From Streptomyces sp. NBC_00162 (GTDB taxonomy: Bacteria > Actinomycetota > Actinomycetes > Streptomycetales > Streptomycetaceae): 64,000 nucleotides of DNA. The notes beneath the pieces were generated by a model. The model had not been told where the DNA came from. It made no database searches and was given only the letters and a program-made list of their open reading frames with translations. The stretch lies in assembly GCF_024611995.1 (NCBI RefSeq), contig NZ_CP102509.1, forward strand, positions 6,014,001-6,078,000, written 5' to 3'. This document shows positions 25,391-34,124 of this stretch, piece after piece. The position numbers and the translations under genes were made by a program. Numbering within the stretch: position 1 is the stretch's first letter; the number at the start of each line of letters is the position of its first letter.

Positions 25391-26167
25391 GTGACGGAAG
25401 ACGATGCCTCCGGGGAGCCGGGACGCAAGGCCCCGACGAGGGCGCACCTCGAGGCCCACGGCGGCGGCAGCAGCGGTGACGGGTCGCAGAGCGCGGAGAT
25501 CAGCACGCGGCTGAACTGGCTGCGCGCGGGGGTGCTCGGCGCCAACGACGGGATCATCTCCACCGCGGGCCTGGTGGTCGGCGTGGCCGGGGCCACCACC
25601 TCGCGCGCGGCGATCCTGGCGGCGGGCGTCGCCGGGCTGCTGGCGGGCTCGCTGTCGATGGCGGCGGGGGAGTACGTGTCGGTCAGCTCGCAGCGGGACT
25701 CCGAACAGGCCGCGCTGGAGCTGGAACGCCGGGAGCTGGCCGAGGAGCCGGAGGCGGAGCTCGAGGAGCTCACCGACCTGCTCGCCGCGCGCGGGCTGAG
25801 CCGGCGGCTGGCCCGGGAGGCCGCCGAGCAGCTGACGGAACGGGACGCGCTGCGGGCCCATGCCCGGGTGGAGCTCGGCATCAACCCCGACGAGCTGGCC
25901 AACCCGTGGCACGCGGCCTTCGCCAGCTTCGTCGCCTTCACGGTGGGCGCGCTGCTCCCGCTGCTGGCGATCGTCCTCACCGACGCGTCCGTCAGGGTCC
26001 CGGTGACGGCGGCGGCCGTCCTGGCGGCGCTCACCCTGTGCGGCGTGATCAGCTCCCGGCTGGGCGGCGCGCCCGCGCTCCGCGCGGTCCTGCGCAACGT
26101 CGCGGGCGGCGCCCTGGCCATGGCCGTCACCTACGCGGTGGGCACCTGGCTCGGCACGACCGCCTGA
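25391..26167 (+). CDS. VIT1/CCC1-family membrane transporter (iron/manganese)
   Basis: 258 residues from GTG. Conserved VIT1 features: LNWLRAGVLGANDGIISTAG in TM1 with the Asp of the metal-translocation pathway, GLLAGSLSMAAGEYVSVSSQ in TM2, a long charged cytoplasmic helix region (QAALELERRELAEEPEAELE), NPWHAAFASFVAFTVGALLP and three final TM segments. The family moves Fe2+ or Mn2+ across membranes by proton antiport. The bacterial members probably export metal. The gene ends 18 bases before the TIGR01777 gene, so the two may be cotranscribed. Confidence 0.92.
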   Translation: MTEDDASGEPGRKAPTRAHLEAHGGGSSGDGSQSAEISTRLNWLRAGVLGANDGIISTAGLVVGVAGATTSRAAILAAGVAGLLAGSLSMAAGEYVSVSSQRDSEQAALELERRELAEEPEAELEELTDLLAARGLSRRLAREAAEQLTERDALRAHARVELGINPDELANPWHAAFASFVAFTVGALLPLLAIVLTDASVRVPVTAAAVLAALTLCGVISSRLGGAPALRAVLRNVAGGALAMAVTYAVGTWLGTTA

Positions 26168-26185
26168 GCCCGGCAGGATGGGGGC

Positions 26186-27073
26186 ATGCGTATCGCGGTC
26201 ACCGGTTCCACCGGTCTCATCGGCAGCGCCCTCGTGCGGTCCCTCCGGGCGGACGGGCACGAGGTGGTGCGGTTCGTGCGCCGCCCGCCCGCCTCAGGCG
26301 ACGAGGCGCGGTGGGATCCCGCAGGGGGGTACGTCGATCCCGCCGGGCTGGCCGGGTGCGCGGCTGTCGTGCACCTGGCCGGGGCCGGGGTGGGGGAGCA
26401 CCGCTGGACCTCCGCGTACAAGAAGGAGATCCGGGACAGCCGGGTGCTCGGCACGGCCGCCCTCGCCCGGGCCCTCGCCGCGCTCGGCGAGCCGCCCGCC
26501 GTGTTCGTCAGCGGTTCCGCGGTCGGCTATTACGGGGACACCGGCGACCGGGCCGTCGACGAGGACGCCCCGGCCGGGCACGGCTTCCTGCCCTCCGTCT
26601 GCGTGGAGTGGGAGGCGGCCGCGGAACCCGCACGCGCGGCCGGGATCCGTACCGCCTTCGCCCGTACCGGCCTGGTCGTCGCCCGCGAGGGCGGGGCCTG
26701 GGGGAAGCTGTTCCCCATCTTCAGGGCGGGAGTCGGCGGCCGGCTCGGCAACGGGCGGCAGTACTGGTCGTACATCTCCCTCCATGACGAGATCGCGGCC
26801 CTGCGGCACATCATCGACACCCCCGGCATCGAAGGCCCCGTCAACCTCACGGCCCCCGAGCCGCTGACCAACCGCCAGGTCACCGCCGCCATGGGCCGGG
26901 TGCTGCACCGGCCCGCGCTGCTGCCCGTACCCGCCCTGGCCCTGCGCATCGTGCTGGGGGAGTTCGCCGAGGACGTGCTCGGCAGCCAGCGGGCCCGGCC
27001 CGCCCGGCTGCTGGAGTCCGGCTTCGTCTTCCGCCACCCCGGCATCGAGGACGCCATCCGCGCCGCCATGTAG
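26186..27073 (+). CDS. TIGR01777-family NAD(P)-binding epimerase-like protein (SDR39U1/YfcH type)
   Basis: 295 residues. Rossmann start MRIAVTGSTGLIGSALVRSL, then VVRFVRRPP, the family motif VVHLAGAGVGEHRWT with KKEIRDSRV, FVSGSAVGYYGDTGDRAVDE (active-site Tyr within YYG), RTGLVVAREGGAWGKLFPIF, and the C-terminal DUF1731 part ending EFAEDVLGSQRARPARL. Function in bacteria is unclear; relatives affect cell division or thiamine-like cofactors. The gene is followed by the phased repeat tract of the next promoter. Confidence 0.93.
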   Translation: MRIAVTGSTGLIGSALVRSLRADGHEVVRFVRRPPASGDEARWDPAGGYVDPAGLAGCAAVVHLAGAGVGEHRWTSAYKKEIRDSRVLGTAALARALAALGEPPAVFVSGSAVGYYGDTGDRAVDEDAPAGHGFLPSVCVEWEAAAEPARAAGIRTAFARTGLVVAREGGAWGKLFPIFRAGVGGRLGNGRQYWSYISLHDEIAALRHIIDTPGIEGPVNLTAPEPLTNRQVTAAMGRVLHRPALLPVPALALRIVLGEFAEDVLGSQRARPARLLESGFVFRHPGIEDAIRAAM

Positions 27074-27115
27074 CAGTACCTGTCCGGCCGCGCGGCGCGG
27101 CTGCCCGGCGTGGCT

Positions 27116-27203
27116 GTGCGACCAGCGTGCGACCGGTTGTGACCCGGATGCGACCACCGTGCGACCGGAGTTGACCACAATCCCGCAATACCCCGGTCAA
27201 CTC
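27116..27203. promoter_or_regulatory. Six helically phased TGCGACC-type repeats and a GAGTTGACC inverted repeat upstream of the FAD oxidoreductase
   Basis: GTGCGACC occurs at 27116, 27127 and 27159, ATGCGACC at 27148, with diverged TTGTGACC at 27137 and AGTTGACC at 27169, giving spacings of 11, 10, 11, 11 and 10 bases, i.e. one per helical turn. The last repeat is also the left arm of a perfect 9-bp inverted repeat GAGTTGACC (27168-27176) / GGTCAACTC (27195-27203) with an 18-base spacer. The element ends 68 bases before the start codon. It looks like an operator for a cooperatively binding regulator; which one is unknown. Confidence 0.65.
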
Positions 27204-27271
27204 GGGTTCCCCTGGAGTCGGTTGGGGGAAGGAGGTCGAGACACAGCCGCGCCGACCTCGGGGAGGGGCAC

Positions 27272-28543
27272 GTGCTCAGCAGCTCACACCATTCCGCACA
27301 CCATGCGGACGTCGTCATCGTAGGAGCCGGAGTCTCAGGACTCGCGGCCGCGCACCACCTGATCGCAGCGGGGGTAACGGTCACCGTCCTGGAGGCGTCG
27401 GGCGACCCCGGCGGCCGGATGGCCACCGTGTCGGCCGACGGGTTCCGGCTGGACCGGATCGGCCAGTTGCTCAACACCTCGTACCCGGAACTCGAAAGCA
27501 CTCCGGGTCTGGCAGGCCTGCCCCTGCGCAACTTCGCGCCCGGGGTCCTGGTCCACACCGACGGCAAACAGCTCCGGGCCGGAGCCCTCACCCCGGCCCG
27601 CGCCCTGGCCAGCGGCTCCCTCGACCAGGCCCGGCTCAGCGCCGCGCTCGGCCGGCTCGCCGCCCTGCCCGAGGAACGCCTGCTCGCCCGGCCCGAACGC
27701 ACCGCACTGGCCGCCCTGCGCTCCCGCGGCCTGCCACCGCGCACCGCGGCCGGCGTGCTCCGGCCGCTGCTCTCGACCCTGCTCCGCGATCCGGCACTCA
27801 CCACCTCCAGCCGGGTCGCCGACCTGGCCCTGCGCACCTTCGCCCGCGGCCGCCTCGCCGTGCCCGAGGGGGGAGCCGCGGCCCTGCCCGACCGGCTCGC
27901 CGCCGGCCTGCCGCCCGGCACCGTCCGCACCGGGGTCCGGGTCCGGTCGGTGGCGACCAACCTGGTCACCACCGAGGAGCACGGCGACTTCAGCTGCCGC
28001 TCCGTCCTCCTGGCCACTGGGGCCCGCGCCGCCGCCGAACTCCTGCCCGGCCTGCGCGTGCCCGCCTTCCACGAGGTCACCGTCCTGCACCACGCCACCG
28101 CCGCACCCCTGCCCTGGGACGGCTCGCTGCTCCTGGACGGCGACCCCAAGTGGCCCGTCTCCCACACCACCGTGATGAGCGCGGTCGACCCGACACGGGC
28201 CCCGGCCGGGCGGAGCCTGGTCACCACCACCGTGCTCGGCCCGCCGCCACCCCCGCGTACGGTCGCCTCACGGCTCGCCCGGCTCTACGACACCGCCACC
28301 CGCGACTGGCAGCTCCTGGCCGTCCACCACACCCCGGAGGCCGTCCCCGCCATGCCCCCGCCCTACGACGTACGGCGCCCGGTGCGCGTCCTGGCCGGGC
28401 TGTACGTGTGCGGGGACCACCGCGACACCAACACCGTCCAGGGCGCGCTGCACTCGGCCCGCCGCGCCACCACCGCCGTCCTGCGAGACTTCGGCATCCC
28501 GCTCCCGGCCGCCCGGGAGCCCGCACTCCCGGTGGCGGCCTGA
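27272..28543 (+). CDS. FAD-dependent amine-oxidase/phytoene-desaturase-like oxidoreductase
   Basis: 423 residues, GTG start with GGGAGGGG eight bases upstream. N-terminal FAD-binding fold DVVIVGAGVSGLAAAHHLIA, followed by TVLEASGDPGGRMATV (GGR motif) and the C-terminal FAD contact YVCGDHRDTNTVQGALHSAR, where G-D and the Gly-Ala helix start are kept. It resembles the amine-oxidase superfamily that includes protoporphyrinogen oxidase and carotenoid desaturases. The substrate is not clear and no pathway partner is next to it; the unusual phased-repeat operator upstream could be informative. Convergent with the XRE-like/TPR gene. Confidence 0.9.
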   Translation: MLSSSHHSAHHADVVIVGAGVSGLAAAHHLIAAGVTVTVLEASGDPGGRMATVSADGFRLDRIGQLLNTSYPELESTPGLAGLPLRNFAPGVLVHTDGKQLRAGALTPARALASGSLDQARLSAALGRLAALPEERLLARPERTALAALRSRGLPPRTAAGVLRPLLSTLLRDPALTTSSRVADLALRTFARGRLAVPEGGAAALPDRLAAGLPPGTVRTGVRVRSVATNLVTTEEHGDFSCRSVLLATGARAAAELLPGLRVPAFHEVTVLHHATAAPLPWDGSLLLDGDPKWPVSHTTVMSAVDPTRAPAGRSLVTTTVLGPPPPPRTVASRLARLYDTATRDWQLLAVHHTPEAVPAMPPPYDVRRPVRVLAGLYVCGDHRDTNTVQGALHSARRATTAVLRDFGIPLPAAREPALPVAA

Positions 28544-28557
28544 GAACCACCAAGTGA

Positions 28558-28589
28558 GGGGCCCGGCACCCTGCGGGGAGCCGGGCCCC
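28558..28589. terminator. Bidirectional terminator between FAD oxidoreductase and XRE-like/TPR regulator
   Basis: Ten-base perfect stem GGGGCCCGGC/GCCGGGCCCC (28558-28567 with 28580-28589), 12-base loop, between two convergent stops. Confidence 0.75.
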
Positions 28590-28593
28590 GGGT

Positions 28594-30033
28594 TCACGAC
28601 AAGGCCGCCACCCGGTCCCGGTACGTCCGCACGGCCGAGGCGTCCCGGTACGGCTCCAGCCGCCGCTCGAAGTCCCGTACGTACTCCACTGCCCGCACCG
28701 ACCGCATCTCCATCGCCTGCTGCGCCGCCTCCGCTCCCAGCGCGCACGCCTGGTCCAGCTCGCCCAGCCCCAGCCGGGCCGTGGCCAGCACCACCCGGCA
28801 GAACAGCCGGGACCGCGCGTAGGCCGGCGCCCGCAACTGGAGCGACCGCTCCGCGTGCTGCGCCGAGGCCCGGTACTGCTGGAGGTCCCGGTGGCAGTGC
28901 CCGAACTCGTCCGCCAGCTGCGCCTCGTCGAAGTACCGCGCCCAGTGCGGCACGTCGTCCCCGGGCCGGGCCGCGCCCAGCGCCCGCTCGGCCCGCACCA
29001 GCGAGGCCGTCGACGCCCGCACCTCGCCGAGGACCGCGTGCCCCCGCGCCTCCGCCGAGTGCAGCAGCGCCTGCACCACCGGCGGGGGACCCGAGCCGAC
29101 GCCCTGCTGGGCGACGCGGGCCAGTTGCACCGCCTCCCGGCCGTGGCCCAGGTAGACCGCCTGCCGGCTCATGGTGACCAGCACGTACGAGCCGTACGGT
29201 CGGTCCCCGGCGGCCTGGGCGAGCCGCAGCGCCTGCACGAAGTACCGCTGGGCGAGACCGTGCGCGGCGATGTCGTACGAGGTCCAGCCCGCGAGCCGGG
29301 TCAGGTCGGCGGCGGCCGAGAACAGCCGTCGCCCGGTGGTCTCCCCGTAGGTCCCCCGGAGCATCGGCTCGGCCTCGTGCTCCAGGTACCGGACCAGGGC
29401 CTGCCGGGCGTGCCCGCCGCCGTAGGCGTGGTCCAGGGCGCGGAAGAGCTCGCTCACCGAGCGCAGCGCCGCGATGTCCCCGCCCGTCACCCGTTGCCCG
29501 GGCCCCCGGTCGATCTGCCGCTGCCGGGGCACCGAGGATCGCCCCTGCACCGGAACCCGGGCCGCCACCGGGTCCGTGCCCCGCCCCACCCGTTCATCGG
29601 CCCGCCCGATCAGCCAGTCCCGGCTGGGCACGACCAGCCCGGCCGGGGTGAAGGCGATCTTCCGGAGCTCGGCGTGGGATCCGGAGTCCTTGCGCCACAG
29701 GCCGCTGGCGATGTCCACGGCCTCCTCCGGGGTCGCCGCGAACTCCAGGCCCGCGTAGACGGGCGCGCAGGCGTCCAGGCCCAGATCCTGCGCGGAGAGC
29801 CGCCGCCCGAGCCGCCGGGTGAAGACCTCGGCGATCAGCGCGGGGGTGGTCCCGCGCGGCTGCTGCCCGCGCAGCCATCGGGTCACGGAGGTTTTGTCGT
29901 ACCGCAGATCGAGACCGTGTTCCAGGCCGAGCTGATCGACGCGGCGGGCTAGCCCGGCGTTGGAGAACCCGGCTTCCGCGATCAGCGCCGCGAGCTGCCG
30001 GTTGGGGACGCGCTGGGCAGGTCGTTCCGTCAT
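28594..30033 (-). CDS. XRE-like/TPR regulatory protein (NsdA-like architecture)
   Basis: 479 residues from ATG (MTERPAQRVPNRQLAAL). The N-terminus looks like a helix-turn-helix (LIAEAGFSNAGLARRVDQLG, then YDKTSVTRWLRGQQPRG, which is a common Streptomyces regulator signature). The rest is helical with TPR-like pairs, e.g. DIAAHGLAQRYFVQALRLAQ, GHGREAVQLARVAQQG and YRASAQHAERSLQLRAPA. The plan resembles Streptomyces pleiotropic regulators such as NsdA, which affect antibiotic production and sporulation; identity with a named gene is not claimed. Divergent from the zinc-ribbon gene, 172 bases away. Confidence 0.82.
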   Translation of the reverse strand: MTERPAQRVPNRQLAALIAEAGFSNAGLARRVDQLGLEHGLDLRYDKTSVTRWLRGQQPRGTTPALIAEVFTRRLGRRLSAQDLGLDACAPVYAGLEFAATPEEAVDIASGLWRKDSGSHAELRKIAFTPAGLVVPSRDWLIGRADERVGRGTDPVAARVPVQGRSSVPRQRQIDRGPGQRVTGGDIAALRSVSELFRALDHAYGGGHARQALVRYLEHEAEPMLRGTYGETTGRRLFSAAADLTRLAGWTSYDIAAHGLAQRYFVQALRLAQAAGDRPYGSYVLVTMSRQAVYLGHGREAVQLARVAQQGVGSGPPPVVQALLHSAEARGHAVLGEVRASTASLVRAERALGAARPGDDVPHWARYFDEAQLADEFGHCHRDLQQYRASAQHAERSLQLRAPAYARSRLFCRVVLATARLGLGELDQACALGAEAAQQAMEMRSVRAVEYVRDFERRLEPYRDASAVRTYRDRVAALS

Positions 30034-30205
30034 CGGCTCCACGGTTTCCGTACGTGACGGACCGGAGTCCCGGCCCTGTGAACGGCGTGAATGTAGCGGC
30101 GAACCTCGTCCACACCGCCCTCTCTGCCCCACATTCATCCGATCGTGTGCAGAATCGGTAGGACCCTTTACGGACTGACCCCTTCCGTCCGCGTACGCTG
30201 CGCCC

Positions 30206-30502
30206 ATGACCCGCCGGCCCCACCGTGCGCGCCTTCCCCAGGAGCGTTCCGAATCCACCGCTCCGCTGTCTCCGCCCGAGCTGACCGAGGCGGAGTGCCG
30301 CAGGTGCGGTACCTACATCGCGGGGCTCGACGGCCGGTACGCGTGCGGGGTGTGCGGCTGGGTCAACGACCACTCGGAGGGCCACCGGCGGCTGCCGACT
30401 GCGGACGAGGACCCGGACCGGCCGCCGAAGGGCCGGCGCCGGCCCAAGCAGCTGCCGTGGCCCCCTCCGGAGCCTCCGGAAGGGCCGCCGTACCCTTGCT
30501 GA
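30206..30502 (+). CDS. Small zinc-ribbon protein
   Basis: 98 residues. A single CxxC pair-of-pairs: [20 protein letters not shown] followed by GVCGW, i.e. C-x2-C-x13-C-x2-C, which should bind one zinc. Both flanks look disordered, with a basic N-terminus and a Pro-rich tail ending in Cys (PPEGPPYPC). It starts 172 bases from the divergent XRE-like/TPR regulator and precedes lipB by 43 bases. Function unknown; it might be a nucleic-acid or protein adaptor. Confidence 0.75.
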   Translation: MTRRPHRARLPQERSESTAPLSPPELTEAECRRCGTYIAGLDGRYACGVCGWVNDHSEGHRRLPTADEDPDRPPKGRRRPKQLPWPPPEPPEGPPYPC

Positions 30503-30545
30503 GTGCGATACGTGCACACAGCAGGTTCAACGAGGAGGCGCTGCG

Positions 30546-31343
30546 GTGGCTGAGCTTGGGTTTGTCCATCTGGGCTTCGGACCGGAATCCGTCGAGTACA
30601 CCCGGGCCTGGGAAGAGCAGCGCCGGGTGCACACCGCCCGCTTCGCGGACGAGATCGAGGACACCTGCCTGCTGCTGGAGCACCTGCCGGTGTACACGGC
30701 CGGCCGGCGCACCGACCCCAGCGAGCGCCCCCTCGACGGCACGCCCGTAGTCGACGTGGACCGCGGCGGCAAGATCACCTGGCACGGCCCGGGCCAGCTG
30801 GTCGGCTACCCGATCATGAAGCTGCCCCGCCCGGTGGACGTGGTCGCCCACGTCCGCCGCCTGGAGGAGGCGCTGATCCGCACCGCCGCCGAGTTCGGCC
30901 TGGAGACCACCCGCGTCGAGGGCCGCAGCGGCGTCTGGGTCCTGGGTGACCCCATCGAGGAGCGCCCCAAGATCGGCGGCCTCTCCCTCGACTTCGACCC
31001 CCGGATCGGCGACGACGAGTTCGACGCCCGTCTGAACGGCCCCGAGTACGCCCCGTCCAACGCCGGCCAGCGCCGCGAGGACCGCAAGCTCGCCGCCATC
31101 GGCATCCGCGTCGCCAAGGGCGTCACGATGCACGGCTTCGCGATCAACGTGAACCCCGACAACACCTGGTTTGACCGGATCGTCCCCTGCGGCATCCGCG
31201 ACGCGGGTGTGACCTCGCTCTCGTACGAACTGGGCCGCGAGATCACCATCGCCGAGGTGCTGCCGGTCATCGAGCGCCACCTGAAGGACGTACTGGAGCA
31301 CGCGGAGCTGAAGCCCCGCGAAACAGAGCCGGCCGCGAGCTAG
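30546..31343 (+). CDS. lipB: Octanoyl-[ACP]:protein N-octanoyltransferase
   Basis: 265 residues, GTG start with GAGGAGG upstream. LipB moves the octanoyl group from acyl carrier protein to the lipoyl domains of E2 enzymes and GcvH. Family motifs: [20 protein letters not shown], then [19 protein letters not shown] (lysine and HGPGQ), [14 protein letters not shown] [20 protein letters not shown] and [12 protein letters not shown] with the catalytic Cys. Two small insertions lengthen the middle relative to the ~215-residue E. coli protein. Upstream of lipA by 110 bases; the likely client is SucB (two lipoyl domains), also encoded in this window. Confidence 0.97.
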   Translation: MAELGFVHLGFGPESVEYTRAWEEQRRVHTARFADEIEDTCLLLEHLPVYTAGRRTDPSERPLDGTPVVDVDRGGKITWHGPGQLVGYPIMKLPRPVDVVAHVRRLEEALIRTAAEFGLETTRVEGRSGVWVLGDPIEERPKIGGLSLDFDPRIGDDEFDARLNGPEYAPSNAGQRREDRKLAAIGIRVAKGVTMHGFAINVNPDNTWFDRIVPCGIRDAGVTSLSYELGREITIAEVLPVIERHLKDVLEHAELKPRETEPAAS

Positions 31344-31453
31344 CCGCCTGGGAATGGGTCCGGCCTCTCGCAGGTTGGCCGACGTAAGAGCGTACGAAAT
31401 TACGGGCGTACCCTGGTGGGCGCCCGAACAATCGAAGTCACAGGGAGCCGGTC

Positions 31454-32404
31454 GTGTCCGCAGTCGCACCCGACGGACGCAAGATGCTGCGCCTGGAGGT
31501 CCGTAACGCCCAGACCCCCATCGAGCGCAAGCCCGAGTGGATCAAGACCCGGGCGAAGATGGGTCCCGAGTACACCAAGATGCAGGCCCTGGTGAAGGGC
31601 GAAGGACTGCACACGGTGTGCCAGGAAGCCGGTTGTCCGAACATCTACGAGTGCTGGGAGGACCGCGAGGCCACCTTCCTCATCGGTGGCGACCAGTGCA
31701 CCCGGCGCTGTGACTTCTGCCAGATCGACACCGGTAAGCCCGAGGCCCTGGACCGGGACGAGCCGCGCCGTGTCGGCGAGTCCGTGGTCACCATGGACCT
31801 GAACTACGCCACCATCACCGGCGTCGCGCGCGACGACCTGGCGGACGGCGGCGCCTGGCTGTACGCGGAGACCGTGCGCCAGATCCACCAGCAGACGGCC
31901 GGCCGCGAGGCCGGGCACACCAAGGTCGAGCTGCTGGCCCCCGACTTCAACGCGGTCCCGGAGCTGCTGGAGGAGGTCTTCGCCTCCCGCCCCGAGGTCT
32001 TCGCGCACAACGTCGAGACGGTGCCGCGGATCTTCAAGCGGATCCGCCCCGGCTTCCGCTACGAGCGCTCGCTCGAGGTGATCACCAAGGCGCGCGCCTA
32101 CGGCCTGGTCACCAAGTCGAACCTGATCCTCGGCATGGGCGAGGAGCGCGAGGAGGTCTCGCAGGCCCTGAAGGACCTGCACGAGGCCGGCTGCGAGCTC
32201 ATCACCATCACCCAGTACCTGCGGCCCTCGCCGCGGCACCACCCCGTGGAGCGCTGGGTGAAGCCGGCCGAGTTCGTGGAGCTGGCGAAGGAGGCCGAGG
32301 AGATCGGCTTCTCCGGTGTGATGTCCGGCCCGCTGGTCCGGTCGTCGTACAGGGCCGGGCGTCTCTACACCCAGGCGATGGAGAAGCGCGCGTCGGCCGT
32401 GTGA
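31454..32404 (+). CDS. lipA: Lipoyl synthase (radical SAM)
   Basis: 316 residues, GTG start. Inserts two sulfurs into protein-bound octanoate. Both iron-sulfur sites are visible: the auxiliary cluster Cys set [13 protein letters not shown] (C-x4-C-x5-C) and the radical-[11 protein letters not shown] (C-x3-C-x2-C). The C-terminal RSSYRAG Ser, a ligand of the auxiliary cluster, is kept, and [20 protein letters not shown] stretches match LipA. It forms the lipoylation pair with lipB. A nested hairpin follows it. Confidence 0.98.
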   Translation: MSAVAPDGRKMLRLEVRNAQTPIERKPEWIKTRAKMGPEYTKMQALVKGEGLHTVCQEAGCPNIYECWEDREATFLIGGDQCTRRCDFCQIDTGKPEALDRDEPRRVGESVVTMDLNYATITGVARDDLADGGAWLYAETVRQIHQQTAGREAGHTKVELLAPDFNAVPELLEEVFASRPEVFAHNVETVPRIFKRIRPGFRYERSLEVITKARAYGLVTKSNLILGMGEEREEVSQALKDLHEAGCELITITQYLRPSPRHHPVERWVKPAEFVELAKEAEEIGFSGVMSGPLVRSSYRAGRLYTQAMEKRASAV

Positions 32405-32445
32405 ACTCGCGCACAAAACCTTACTAGGCAGTAACACCGCATCGG

Positions 32446-32489
32446 CGCGGCCCCTAGGCTCTTTCACAGGAAGAGCCCGGTGGGCCGCG
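32446..32489 (+). terminator. Nested hairpin downstream of lipA
   Basis: Outer stem CGCGGCCC/GGGCCGCG (32446-32453 with 32482-32489) encloses inner stem GGCTCTT/AAGAGCC (32457-32463 with 32471-32477). Starts 42 bases after the lipA stop. Probably a terminator; no T-tract. Confidence 0.55.
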
Positions 32490-32508
32490 TCAATGTTTCG
32501 AAAACGTT

Positions 32509-32522
32509 TGACCAGCTGGTCA
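32509..32522. promoter_or_regulatory. 14-bp perfect palindrome TGACCAGCTGGTCA (candidate operator)
   Basis: Perfect dyad 96 bases before the small-protein start and just after AAAACGTTT. It lies between the lipA terminator and the next gene, in promoter position. The binding factor is unknown. Confidence 0.4.
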
Positions 32523-32617
32523 TGCGCTGGTAACACCAATCAGTGACGATGGATCCACGCACCGCACACACCCCCGCACGCCATGCAGACGTGAGCACCG
32601 TGAAAGGGATCGACATC

Positions 32618-32815
32618 ATGCAGGCCGCGCCCGTACGCGCCATCGCCATCCCGACCTTCTCCGACGCCTTCCGCGGCATCGAGTCGCTGCTCATGAGCGG
32701 CGCCCGGCGCAACGCCTGGACGGCGGTGCTGGAGGACCGCCGCAGGGCCAAGGATCGGGTCGAAACCGAACACGTACTTGAGGCCGCGGCGACCCGGACC
32801 CCGCAGGCCACGTAA
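32618..32815 (+). CDS. Small conserved actinobacterial protein of unknown function
   Basis: 65 residues from ATG (MQAAPVRAIAIPTFSDAFRG) with GGGA eight bases upstream; longer in-frame starts are less likely. Predicted helical after the first 15 residues (IESLLMSGARRNAWTAVLED), then charged RRRAKDRVETEHVLEAAA. A short protein in this position, between lipA and a DUF4191 gene, recurs in Streptomyces (from memory, SCO2195-like). No function known. Confidence 0.72.
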   Translation: MQAAPVRAIAIPTFSDAFRGIESLLMSGARRNAWTAVLEDRRRAKDRVETEHVLEAAATRTPQAT

Positions 32816-32825
32816 ACTTCGCTTT

Positions 32826-33524
32826 ATGGCGAGGAAGTCAAACGCAGAGACTGCTGCGAACCCCGGGCGACTGAAGCAGATCGCCCTGACGTACAAGATG
32901 ACGCGCAAGGCCGACCCGAAGGTCGGTCTGATCGTCGCGGGCGTGGGAATCGTCACCTTCGGTGTCTTTCTTGCGATCGGCTTCCTGATCGGCCACCCGG
33001 TCTACCTGGGCATCCTGGGCTTCCTGGTGGCGTTCCTCGCAATGGCGATCGTCTTCGGACGACGGGCCGAGCGGGCTGCCTTCGGGCAGATGGAGGGACA
33101 GCCGGGAGCGGCCGCGGCCGTACTGGACAACGTGGGCCGGGGCTGGACGACCACCCCCGCCGTCGCGATGACCCGGCAGCAGGACATCGTCCACCGGGCC
33201 GTCGGCAAGGCCGGCGTCGTGCTGATCGCGGAGGGCAACCCGAACCGGGTGAAGCCGCTGCTCGCGAACGAGAAGAAGAAGCTGGCCCGGATCATGCCGG
33301 ACGTGCCGGTGCACACCTTCATCGTGGGCACGGGCGAGGGCGAGGTGCCGCTCAAGAAGGTGCGCACCACCCTGCTCAAGCTGCCGCGCGTGCTGGCCGG
33401 CCCGCAGATCACCGAGGTCAACGACAAGCTGCGTGCCATGGGTGACCTCATGAGCAACATGCCGCTGCCGAAGGGCCCGATGCCCAAGGGCATGCGGATG
33501 CCGCGCGGCGGAAAGATGCGCTGA
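32826..33524 (+). CDS. DUF4191 integral membrane protein
   Basis: 232 residues. Two TM segments (VGLIVAGVGIVTFGVFLAIG and VYLGILGFLVAFLAMAIVFG) separated by a short loop, as in the DUF4191 family, then a soluble part with GQMEGQPGAAAAVLDNVGRG, HRAVGKAGVVLIAEGNPNRV and KLPRVLAGPQITEVNDKLRA. The C-terminus has Met/Pro/Lys repeats (MPLPKGPMPKGMRMPRGG). The function is unknown; its adjacency to lipA and an RDD protein is conserved in actinobacteria. It starts 10 bases after the small gene, so they may be one transcript. Confidence 0.92.
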   Translation: MARKSNAETAANPGRLKQIALTYKMTRKADPKVGLIVAGVGIVTFGVFLAIGFLIGHPVYLGILGFLVAFLAMAIVFGRRAERAAFGQMEGQPGAAAAVLDNVGRGWTTTPAVAMTRQQDIVHRAVGKAGVVLIAEGNPNRVKPLLANEKKKLARIMPDVPVHTFIVGTGEGEVPLKKVRTTLLKLPRVLAGPQITEVNDKLRAMGDLMSNMPLPKGPMPKGMRMPRGGKMR

Positions 33525-33545
33525 CCCGCTGAGCTGATTTTCGTA

Positions 33546-33601
33546 TACGACACAGGGGCGCCCCCCGAACCGGCCGGTTCGGGGGGCGCCCCTGTGTCGT
33601 A
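33546..33601. terminator. 56-bp perfect palindrome acting as bidirectional terminator
   Basis: 28-bp arms with no spacer (33546-33573 with 33574-33601; centre CCGG|CCGG), containing GGGGCGCCCCCCGAACC. It lies between the convergent DUF4191 and RDD genes, with eight bases to spare from the RDD stop. In RNA a ~26-bp hairpin with a minimal loop; in DNA it could extrude as a cruciform. Confidence 0.85.
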
Positions 33602-33608
33602 GGTCTTC

Positions 33609-34076
33609 TCAGATGCGGACCTGCACGGCGCGCGCCAGCCGGTCGTGCAGGCCGCGGCCGTCCCGGTCCCAGATCAGCGCCGGGATGACCAGGGCCAGCA
33701 GCGCCGTGCGCAGCACCACCCGGCCGATGCCGAGGCGGCCGCCGCCCTCCGCGATCACCCGGAGTCCTACGATCCGCTTGCCGGGGGTGAAGCCCACCGT
33801 GCCGACCGTCAGGATGCTCAGGGCGACGAAGAGACCGAGCGTCCAGTTCCCCGTAGCGCCCAGGTTGCCGCCCGTGATGAGCCCGTACGCAATCACCTGG
33901 CAGCCGACCCAGTCGAGGAGGACGGCCCCGAGCCGGCGGCCGAACCGCGCCACCGAGCCTGGCCCCTGCTGCGGCAGGCCGAGCCGCTGACCCGGATGGC
34001 CGAAGTCGACGCCCATCTCCTCCGCGGCCGCGCGAGGGCCGGAGAGCCACGATCCGATTGCTTGCCTGTTGTCCAC
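33609..34076 (-). CDS. RDD-family membrane protein
   Basis: 155 residues, GTG start. An RDD (Arg-Asp-Asp) membrane protein: ARFGRRLGAVLLDWVGCQVI in place of the RxxxxxxD pattern, then GNWTLGLFVALSILTVGTVG, FTPGKRIVGLRVIAEGGGRL (the conserved TPGK motif) and a terminal RDGRGLHDRLARAVQVRI. Family members can be Na+/H+ antiporters or of unknown function. It is divergent from glnA and shares its promoter region. Confidence 0.9.
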   Translation of the reverse strand: MDNRQAIGSWLSGPRAAAEEMGVDFGHPGQRLGLPQQGPGSVARFGRRLGAVLLDWVGCQVIAYGLITGGNLGATGNWTLGLFVALSILTVGTVGFTPGKRIVGLRVIAEGGGRLGIGRVVLRTALLALVIPALIWDRDGRGLHDRLARAVQVRI

Positions 34077-34124
34077 CCGAACACGGTACCGGTGCGGCCT
34101 CGCGGCCTTCGGGCGGGACCCTGG

